DNA of 21,453 bases from Micractinium sp. NFX-FRZ (taxonomy: Eukaryota > Chlorophyta > Trebouxiophyceae > Chlorellales > Chlorellaceae), in the NCBI GenBank assembly GCA_029339195.1, contig JAPTJF010000683.1:1-21453 (forward strand). Direction: 5' to 3'. Within the stretch, counting starts at the first letter, position 1. Each line of letters opens with the position of its first letter. Positions 1-7,662 of this stretch are shown piece by piece. The translations under genes and the position numbers were made by a program. The notes below the pieces were generated by a model. It saw only the letters and a program-made list of their open reading frames with translations, did no database searches and was not told the origin of the DNA.

Positions 1-2262
1 GAAGGGCGCTGCTCAGCTTGGCGCGCATGCAGCGCACAGGCTATCAGCTGGCGGCGGCCAGCATCCATGGCACTCAGATCTGCCAGGCAGACCGCATCCC
101 ATACACCGGCATGGGTGCCAGCAGGGGTGCGCATCAGCCAGAGCTGAAGCCGCGTGGGGTGCTGCCCACCAAGTTGAGCCGCCAGGGTGGTAAGCACAGC
201 GGCGGCCACAGGGCAGTCCTAGTGTTGGTGGCGGCGGCCAGGGTGAGGGTCGGAGGAGCCGCATGGGCAGGGCTGCGGGCCGCTGCTGGCCATGCGGGCG
301 GCGAGCGGAAGGGCATTCAGCACGAGGCGCCAATACACCTCCTTGTGCTGATTCTCCCAAGGCAGCTGCCACAGCCGCGGCAGCAGGCGTGCCACCTCGC
401 TGCCAGTGCCTGCAGCGCCCCCGCCGTCTGCTGCCGCCTCTGCCTCAAAGGCAGCAAAGCGCTGCAGCCGCTCCTGCTGCAAGCCAGCCAGCTGCAGCTA
501 AGTGCCCTGCCGCACGCGGAAGCTGGGCAGGGTGATTGCCGCCCAGCCGCCCAGCTGCCAGCCCAGGGAGCTGAGCATCACCGCAACGGCGTCAGCTTCC
601 GTGGCTGCCCCGCCAGCCTGGCCAGGGCCACTGCGCAGGTGAACCCAGGCGCGTCTGCCCAGCCAGCGGGGAGCACAGCTAGCACGGCTGCGAGCTGCTC
701 ACGGGTGCGCTGCAGGTCGAGGAAGGCATCAGCTGCGGCCCAGCCGAACAGCTGCCTGCGCACGTCGGCTGTGTACTGACGGGGGGAGCTGTGCTGCAGC
801 TGGTGGTGTGCCGCAAGGAGCGCTGGGATGTGCCGGATGCTGGATGCTGCCACGTCCCCAAACTGGGACTCGAGTGGCTGCCCATCTGGCAGCCGCAGCA
901 AGGGGGTGCCCCACAGCGGCACCTTGCAACACCAGGCGCGGGGCTGCAGCTCGTTCACTTGCTGCACTGGCGGCAGGGCTTGCAGGCCCTCCCACATACG
1001 GCGCAGCGGCGGCGGGAGGCGCTGCTCAGCACCATCAGTGGGGTGCCACGTCAGCAGCTGAAGTGGGGAGAGGGAAGGGTCGACTTGGCGGAGGAGAGCG
1101 GCGGCCACCACAGCCCACGGGCGGCCTGGCTCAGCAAGAGCCAAGTGCACCGCCCATGCTGCGTGGCGGGAGTGCACGTGCTGCTCCCAAGGCAGAGCCC
1201 CGAAGCCGCCGTCGCGGGGGTGGCCTGCCAGCAGCGGGCCGCGCACGCCGGCAAAGGCTGGCTGGCTGTCATCTGGTGCCAGGCCGCGGTCGACGAGCTT
1301 GGCGGTGACACTGTTGAGGCGGTGCACAGCCTCAGGGGGCGGGCTGCCTGCCAGCTCGCAGGCGTGCAGTAGCTGGCTGACGCCATAGGCCGCGCTGCCA
1401 GAACCGCGGCCAAAGCCTGACAGGCCCAGGGTGGCTAGCTTGCTGTACTTGGCCTCCACCTTCTGCAGCTTGGGCTGCCAATCAGCGGTGGCAGGCTGAG
1501 TGCCGGCATGGAACTGCAGCCCCAGCGCCCCAGCGCTGGACACCACCTTGAAGTCGTGCATGGTGTCGGGCAGCAGGGCTGGCGGATGTGCGCCGATGGG
1601 CAGCAGGTGGGTCTTCTCTGGTGTCAGGTGCTGCCCGCTGGCGGCTGCAAACGTGGAATGGCTGCGAGGAAGGATTGCACCCTGTCGGCTGCCTGCTGCA
1701 CCGTGCCACCCTCCAGCAGCGCTTTGCAGTCATCAGCGAACTGCAGCGCTGCCAGGTGGACACCGGCTGCCTGGATGCCCACGCCGCATGCCTGAAGCAG
1801 GCGCAGCAGGGCCTGAGCCAGGCACAGGCACAGCAGTGGGGAGAGGGGGCACCCCTGCCGTACGCCTGCTGAGAAGAGTGCTAGGCTGGACAGGCTGCCG
1901 CCGACAGCTGCCGCAGCCTGCGTCTGCATCAGCAGCAGCTGCACCCAGCGGATGAAGCTGTCCCCCAAGCCGAGCTGGCGCAGCCAACGCTAGCAGGAAG
2001 CCGCGGTCCACTGTGTCGCAAAAGGCCACGAGCGCCCAGCGGCCGCGGCGTGCCAGCAGGTGCGGCAGCAGCTGCAGGAGGTGAGCATTCTCACCAATGT
2101 GGCGGCCCCACAGGAAGGCAGTCTGCTCTGGACCAATGAGGCCCGGGAGGCAGCTGCCCAGGCGGTGCGCCAGCACCTTGGAGAGGAGGCGGTAGTCGGT
2201 GTTGAGCAGCGTGATGGGGCGGTAGTTGGCAGGGGAGCAGGGGTCCCCTTTCTTGTTTCAAA
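1..2262 (-). mobile_element. Degenerate LINE-type (non-LTR) retrotransposon, 5'-truncated, open at the left window edge
   Basis: On the minus strand this region reads as the reverse transcriptase and C-terminal part of a LINE ORF2. In order from high to low coordinates are an NYRPITLLNTDYRLLSK block (about 2180-2235), the motif GVRQGCPLSPLL (about 1831-1866), the catalytic FADD box (1729-1740), a long thumb/linker region (about 650-1650), and a C-terminal CPCG...H...DC zinc-finger-like block (about 210-260). Similarity stops near 2262, just upstream of KKGDP. No endonuclease or upstream ORF is present, so the copy looks 5'-truncated, as LINE copies often are. The frame is still open at base 1, so the 3' end lies outside the window. 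No poly(A) tail or target-site duplication can be seen. The family call is firm; the clade (L1-like) is inference. Confidence 0.88.
219..2262 (-). pseudogene. Broken reverse transcriptase ORF of the LINE element
   Basis: The reading frame is interrupted at least five times. Reading along the minus strand, there is a frameshift at about 1985-2000 between DTVDRGFLLAL and LRQLGLGDSF. A second lies near 1650, between SFLAAIP and FAAASGQHLTPEK. A third lies near 645, between WADAP and VHLRSG. A TAG stop at 498-500 follows RVRQGT. A second TAG at 219-221 stands where a Trp is expected before DCPVA in the zinc-knuckle-like block. In addition the palm motif A reads ALVAFCDTVDRGFL. The usual F-D-x-x-K-A-x-D spacing is missing, so the first catalytic Asp segment seems deleted. 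The copy cannot encode an active enzyme. The longest intact piece is 578-1561, which is the thumb and linker region. Confidence 0.82.
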
Positions 2263-2463
2263 CATGTAAGCAACAGAAGCAACGCATGGCTGGATGCCAG
2301 GGCGGAGCCGGTGGTCTTCTTCAAGTCAACATGCAAAGATGCCCCCTCAGGGGGACGCTTCCCAGGCTGGGCGCCCGCGTGGCGGCGGGTGGCGGCGGGT
2401 CTTGAAGTTGGTGCGTCGCGCTTGCAGAGCCCACGGTCTTCCTGCACTCTCAGTGTCTTCATC

Positions 2464-3596
2464 ATGCTGCCTGCAACCTCGGCAGCCGCCTCGTCGCAGA
2501 CACGGGCCCACGCCGTGCGCCCTGCGCTATCTCGCGAGCGCTACCTCACGTTGCTTGAGCTGGCGGAAGCCATTGCGGCTGAGCACGCTCGCATTGATGA
2601 GCTGTGCAAGGAGGTGCAGGAGGCGCAGCAAGAGCTTATTGCGCAGCACCAGGAGGCCCCCGACTCTCCCGAGGTGGCCCTCTTGCGCCAGCGGCTAGAC
2701 TTCATCAGGGGGGACCGGGCAGCGCTGCAGCAACGCGTTGCGGAGATGCGCCAGCAGCTGCCAGGTGCGGCAGCGGGCGGTGTCGCCAGCTGCCTTGTTC
2801 GGCGTGAGTGCTGCAGGGCCTGCCTGTGAGCCTGCGCGTGGGCTGCAAGCCCAGCGCTCGCCCTGCTTTCTGGTGTGTGGTCATAGGCAGCAACTCAGGG
2901 CGCAGTGTGTCGATGAGCAGCCATGCACAAGGCTAGCAAGGCCTGGATCCGTGGTGCTGCCTGCCCTGCCCGCGACGTGACCCGCAAGCTGCTCTGTCCT
3001 GCGCTCTTGCATGCATGCAGAGGAGGAGAGAGACGAGTTGGATCGCATGGTGGCACTGAAGGACGAGCTGCGGCGGTACGGCCCGTATGGGGAGTATGGA
3101 CTATGGCACCCCCGTTACACGGAACCGTCACAGGTGAGGTCACAGGCTGGGACCCTGCTGTGATTCGCTGCCCGGCATTGGGAGGCGGCATGTGCGGGCA
3201 GGCAGGATGTCACTCGAGCAGTCAGCAGGCTAGTGCATGCATTGGGCGGGCGGGCAGGCAGGCAGGATGAATGGCTGGCTGGATGAATTGCGGGTCGGTG
3301 AGCGCTCGCGCCGGAACTTGGGAATGCACACCAACTTGATCCGCCGCTGATGGCCAGTGCTCGTCGGCTGCCGTGCTTGGGTGCAGGGGTGGCTGCCCAG
3401 CTGGCTGGAGTGCTTGCTTCCCAGCTGGCTGGCGCAGTGGAGCAGCCCATCTTCTTCAGAGGATGCAGAGGTGCCTGCAGCAGTCGGCGTGGAGCTGCGG
3501 GGGCCTGGCAGCAGCACAGCCGGCGCCGCTGCCGGGCATGCGTCCAGTCCGCACCTGCACGCGCGGCACAGGCATGTGCAGCAGGCCGCCTCATGA
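2464..3596 (+). CDS. Unrecognised small coiled-coil protein, three exons (about 207 aa)
   Basis: Join 2464-2764, 3021-3133 and 3387-3596. I do not recognise this protein. ATG 2464 is the only ATG in the open frame of exon 1. Exon 1 has a helical, charged stretch rich in Glu, Gln and Leu (LTLLELAEAIAAEHARIDEL onward), which suggests a coiled coil. The first intron leaves one base of a Glu codon and continues as EEERDELDRM, still helical. Exon 2 then ends in an aromatic patch, YGPYGEYGLWHPRYTEPSQ. The second donor (CAG/GTGAGG) is good and in phase 0. The third exon, a Trp-rich start (GWLPSWLECLLPSWLAQW) followed by a Ser/Ala/His-rich tail, is the weakest part: another acceptor at 3400/3401 would read a different frame. 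The gene starts about 200 bp from the LINE's truncated end and converges on the RING gene. TGTAA lies at 4208-4212. Confidence 0.6.
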
Positions 3597-4207
3597 CGTG
3601 CTGCTTATGCCTTTGTCTGCCTGCCAGTGCCCAACCTCCACCCCAATGTGCCCATACTGTTTTTGACTGGCTCGCCTGGCTCCCCCGCCGGTGCATCTCC
3701 CCGCCGCCCTTTGTTTGTGGGTTCCGACACGCTGCTCCCTGGCCCCATGCCAGTGCCATGCACCTTGCATCACCCATCAACCTGCCGCACCGCTCAGCGC
3801 CCTTGCCAGTGCCAACCGCCGTTGTTTTGTTGAACATGCACAAGCCGTTACCCTCCACTGTGTTGCTGGCTTCCTTTTGTCCTCTTGACTGGCAAAAACA
3901 AAAAGTGGACGTGCCTCAATGGCATGTGCAGCAGAGGGAGGTGCGGGGTGCAGGAGGACAGGCAGGCATCAGCGCAGGGGTGTGACACTTCCATAGGGGC
4001 AGTTGCCGCCGGGCGGCGGACTGCCGCTGGGAGGTGGCAGTGAGCGGCGACCTCCCCTTCTCTCCGCCCTGCTAGCGTTTTTCATCAAGCTTTCGGACTT
4101 CACCTGTTGCCACATGGGCTGCTGCGTGGTGTTGGGAGGCCGGTGCAGCCCGGCAGCAGCTCGGTGGGAGCCTAAAGCCATACCGCTGTGCCGCTGAGTC
4201 GAACGCC

Positions 4208-4212
4208 TGTAA
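4208..4212 (+). promoter_or_regulatory. Poly(A) signal TGTAA, coiled-coil gene
   Basis: TGTAA is the usual poly(A) signal of green algae. This is the first plus-strand copy I found downstream of the stop at 3596. The implied 3' UTR of about 610 bases is long but ordinary for such algae. Confidence 0.5.
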
Positions 4213-4428
4213 GCAAGCTGGAATGCGCGTCTTTTGCAATTCAATCATCAAACAGGCGAGGCAGTGGCTAAGGAGGAAGGGCACAGCGGAGCGCTGCGCC
4301 CGCTCTGCTCCGCCAATGTGCCGCCGCTGGCGCGCTCAGGCTCGGCGGCAGCTGTGGTCAGGCAGTATGTTACAGCAGTTAAGAATTGGCTGGCAAATGT
4401 ACAAGGAACGGGGGTCAGGGTGGGTTGA

Positions 4429-4433
4429 TTACA
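4429..4433 (-). promoter_or_regulatory. Poly(A) signal TGTAA, RING gene
   Basis: TTACA on the plus strand reads TGTAA on the minus strand, about 60 bases after the RING gene stop codon. A second copy overlaps the stop codon itself (GTGTAA at 4493-4497), but the downstream copy is better placed. Confidence 0.6.
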
Positions 4434-4492
4434 GAACTTGCGCCGGCGCTGGGGCGTGAGGGCTGACAGGTAAACAGTCGTACGCTGCACAC

Positions 4493-6569
4493 TTACACAG
4501 CTGCCCTGTTGCAGATGGGGCAGCTGTTGCGCTCTTGCGTGAGCCAGCGGTCGATGCAGCCCACGTGGAAGGCGTGGCGGCAGCCCAGCACCCGGAACCG
4601 GTCCCCTGCCCGCGCATCCTCCAGGCAGATGGCACATGTGCCCAGCTCCCGCGCCCCAGGGCTGCCCCCACAGCCGCCGGGGCTGCCTGCGGCGGCTGCA
4701 ACTGCGCTAGCGCGCCCGCCGGCGGACCCTGCAGCCGGCCCTGCAGCGGCTGCTGCCGCTGCGCGGCTGCTGCCCGCAGGCGGCACTCGCACAGTCTCCA
4801 GCGCTGCCACCCGCTCCCGTGGCGCCGTCTTCTTCTTGTTCCCCGCATCCAGTGCCAGCAGCTGCTCATAGTCGGCTTCGGTGAAGTCGCGGCCGCTGCA
4901 GGCGGAGGGCAGGGCAGGTTGGGACAGCGGTAGGCTGGGTTTGCCCAACTGGCTGAATCGAGGGGGTGTGCAGCTGTTGGGAGCACGTGTTGCTTTGAGG
5001 CATGGCAGGTCAGGGTGACTGTGGCTGTTGGGAGCACGTGGTGCTTTGAGGCATGGCAGGTCAGGGTGACTGTGGCTGTTGGGAGCACGTGCAGCCAGGT
5101 GAGCCGCATGTGTCCGCCACACCAGAGCCAAGCCAACTCGGCTGCATGCACGTGCCTCCCCCTCGCTGCACCCACCATGCAAGCTCCACCACCCAACACG
5201 GCAGCCAATCCTGTGTCCCTCCTTGTGTCTCCTCCGTGCCCACCTGAACAGCAGGTGTGCGGGCAGCCCACGCTGCAGCCCCATCATCAGCTGCTGCAGC
5301 TCCCCATAGTAGGCTGCCCGCCCGCCCGCCCGCCCGCCAAAGCCGGCACGCCCGCCGCCGCCGCCGCCGCCCCCCAATTGGTGGAAGGGCGGCAGGAAGG
5401 CAGCGAAGTCGTGAGCGTAATCTGCCTCGGCTGCAGGACTGCGCCGTTGCCGCTGCGAGCGCGGGCCGCGCCCGTGCGTGCGCGGCAGCATGCCATTGGC
5501 TGCCCCGCCGTGGAGCAGCTGCCCGGGCCCTCCCGCCGCTGCCGCCGCCGCTGCAGCTGCGGCAGCCGCTGCACTGCCGCCACGCTGGCCGCGCTGCGTG
5601 CCGCCGCCGCCGCCGCCAAACCAGCCCCCCAAGAGGCCACGCCCCCAGCCAGGTCCCGGCCCTGCACCCGCCTCCTCCTCTGCTTCACATGCTGCCTCTG
5701 CTGCCTCCAGCTCTCGGAACCGCCGCTGCAAGCTGGACTCGGCATCAACTGCTGCTGCCACCCGCCGGTCCTCCTCCTCCTGCAGAGGCAGCACAGGCAG
5801 GAAGGGCACAGCAGGGGCGGCGGGGGGCAGCGGGTGGGTGGGCAGGCCAAGGGGGCAGGCCAAGGGAAGCAGGAAGGTGGCAAACAGATTGACGGACAGC
5901 AGGTGGGGTGGGGCGGGAAGTGGAACCGGGCCGTCTGGCCGGGGCGGAACAGGCTCCTTGCAACAGCACAGAGACATGGATCGGAAGCACTGCTCTGTCT
6001 ATTTCGGCCCCTGAACCAGGCACACAGCTTGAAACAAGCACCCAACGGTGTACCGGAAGCTAAGCGGAGGGGCACGCACCTGCAGCCTCTTGGCCAGCGC
6101 CCAGTCGGCGTCACGGTCCGCTGGAGGCGAGCCTCGCCGCTGAGGTTGCTGCTGCTGCTGCTGCTGCTGCTGGCGGCGCAGGCTCAGCGAGGTGGGGAAG
6201 CCCCGTCCGCGCGGCGGGTTGCGCGCCAGCGGGCTGGGTGCCGCCGCCGTGGCAGCACCCGCTGCAGGCGCCGTGGCTCCTCGGCGCTGGCCTGCTGCCG
6301 CCCGGCTGCCAGACGCTGCAACCACGGCTGCGGCGCACGATCCTGAATGCAGAGGGGAGGCAAAAGGCGTGGGGGTGCTCAGCGGTTTCTTGGCGCCTGC
6401 CGCCCCTCCACTGGTGACGCATGTCTCAACGCTTACCTGGGGAGGGCTCAGGGTCTGCTGTGAGGTCCACCTCGTCCACGGTGAGGTCAACCGCGAGTTG
6501 CCTTTGCTTCTTCACGGCAGTGGTGCTCCGTGGGCTGGTTAAGTCCACCTCCTCGGTATTACGCTTCAT
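4493..6569 (-). CDS. RING-H2 E3 ubiquitin ligase with N-terminal SUMO-interaction-like motifs (about 444 aa, four exons)
   Basis: Join, in minus order: 6569-6437, 6342-6080, 5779-5244, 4895-4493. All phases close. The C-terminal RING-H2 finger (residues 398-439) has ligands C398, C401, C416, H418, H421, C424, C436 and C439, and should recruit an E2 to transfer ubiquitin. Just before it lies a Ser-Gly-Arg-Asp-Phe-Thr-Glu-Ala-Asp-Tyr segment typical of plant RING proteins. Exon 1 encodes three VDLT motifs (residues 8-11, 27-30, 34-37) in an acidic setting, like SUMO-interaction motifs. Residues 122-136 (DADWALAKRLQEEED) form an amphipathic, ubiquitin-binding-like helix that is completed only by splicing exon 2 to exon 3. 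The middle is low-complexity Ala, Gln and Gly. No membrane segment is seen. The third intron (4896-5243) is stop-free and 348 nt long, so retaining it would add 116 residues. The RING call is certain; SUMO targeting is inference. Confidence 0.88.
4973..5091 (-). repeat. 51-bp tandem repeat, about 2.3 copies, inside intron 3 of the RING gene
   Basis: The unit starting GCTGTTGGGAGCACGT recurs at 4973, 5024 and 5075, exactly 51 bases apart. The copies are nearly identical, which implies recent amplification. The period is a multiple of three, and on the minus strand the repeat reads as RAPNSHSHPDLPCLKA in the frame of the flanking exons. Confidence 0.9.
5315..5338 (-). repeat. (GGGC)n microsatellite inside exon 3 of the RING gene
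   Basis: About five to six CCCG units on the plus strand encode a Gly-Gly-Arg-Ala run in the RING protein. The 4-bp unit means a copy-number change would shift the frame. Confidence 0.75.
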
Positions 6570-7414
6570 AGTGACCGAAGGGGCGGCACCAACGCAAATG
6601 GACGTGGCGGACAGTGCTGGGGCAGTGTGAGGAGGCCCCCTGGTGCCCCCCCGCCCGACGCCACCTCAGCGGCCACCGGTGACGTTTTGCAGCATTGCTT
6701 GCAGCAGCGGCACTTGCAGCAGCCTACCTTGCGGCCTTCCTTCCTTCGTTTGTCATTCTCCGGTAAGTATGTGTCTCGTGCCCGAGTATTGAGGGACCTG
6801 CAACACTCAGTGAGCTTCTTGATGCCCACGTTGGTGAACCGTCGACGCCAGGGCAGGCATCGCTCGGCTGTCGGGGGTGTCCCGCTTTTTGTTTGCCGCA
6901 TACCCTTGCATCAGTGCTTGGAGCGGTCAAAAGGTGAGTTTTGGCAGTAAACATCGGATCCCGAGGCATCTCGCTGGTCAACAGGCAAGCTGGCGATGCA
7001 AGCAGACCAACTCGCAACGCCAGGAATCCATGGGTTGTGGCCACTCGCACTGTTGCATTGCACTGCGTCTCCGCAGTCCTAGCTTTCCAGCAACTCCCAA
7101 CAATTCAATATCTCTACAAAATGAGCTCTCTTTCCTGTGGCGGGCATTGATGTCCGTATGTGAGCGCGTTGAGTGTCCGTGGTGGGTGCAAGTGAAGGTG
7201 AAAGACAGGGTCAGGTGTAGCACGACCGCAGAGGATTGAGGGGGGCGATATGCACAAGCAAAGCAGGCAGCTCACTCCATCTGCGCAGCTCGGCAGGCGG
7301 TCAATCTAGGCATGCCTCGTTCAATGGTATGTCCATGCTTCTTGCTGGATACGGAGGTTGGGCCGTGCTGGGGCGGAACGACGATGTGCCACCCCTGTGG
7401 CGGTGTTGCATGCC
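6570..7414. other. Gene-less interval with the RING gene promoter and 5' UTR
   Basis: About 845 bases lie between the RING start codon and the DCAF8 poly(A) signal, and I found no recognisable protein in them. Most of it must hold the minus-strand RING gene's upstream region. The stretch 6700-7200 is visibly less GC-rich than its surroundings. On the plus strand it contains two strong 5' splice-site matches, CGGTAAGTAT near 6761 and AAGGTGAGTT near 6931, which are discussed as a finding. No TATA box is convincing. Confidence 0.5.
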
Positions 7415-7419
7415 TTACA
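7415..7419 (-). promoter_or_regulatory. Poly(A) signal TGTAA, DCAF8-like gene
   Basis: TTACA on the plus strand, about 244 bases downstream of the stop codon at 7663-7665 on the minus strand. It is the first match I found after the stop. Confidence 0.5.
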
Positions 7420-7662
7420 GCAGGAAGGCGGTTCAACAACCGTGAAGCAAGCAGGGCAGGAGGTGCAGGGCAGGAGAGCAGAGCAGCAAGCGACAACACA
7501 AGACCAGGCAGGGCGGCTTGAAATGAACAAACTGTGTCCTGAGGGTGCGGGCTGCAAGGCGCCGACGAGGCTGCCACGGGCCCACACCGGCCTAATGGCC
7601 CGGAACAAGGAAACAGCCGAGGAAAAAGAGGGCAGATGGCCCTGCATCCCGTCAAAGCAGGC

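Larger units (their letters stand above)
3597..4492. other. Convergent 3' regions of the coiled-coil and RING genes
   Basis: I see no convincing coding exon in these roughly 900 bases. The left part is the probable 3' UTR of the plus-strand gene, ending near TGTAA at 4208-4212. The right part is the short 3' UTR of the minus-strand RING gene, with TGTAA (TTACA on the plus strand) at 4429-4433. The two signals face each other about 217 bases apart. Base composition is less GC-rich than in the flanking exons. Confidence 0.6.

Noticed and set aside
18..779. A 253-codon plus-strand frame
   Set aside because: It is antisense to the LINE C-terminal region, whose motifs are clear on the minus strand. 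The protein is low-complexity Ala/Gln/Arg.
3350..3985. A 211-codon plus-strand frame that could replace exon 3 of the coiled-coil gene
   Set aside because: Using it needs the 3400/3401 acceptor rather than the better GTGCAG at 3386, and its later part is Cys-rich noise. Kept only as an alternative.
5015..6346. A 443-codon plus-strand frame
   Set aside because: It is antisense to three RING-gene exons and two introns. There is no motif, and the sequence is dominated by runs complementary to the Ala/Gly/Gln tracts.
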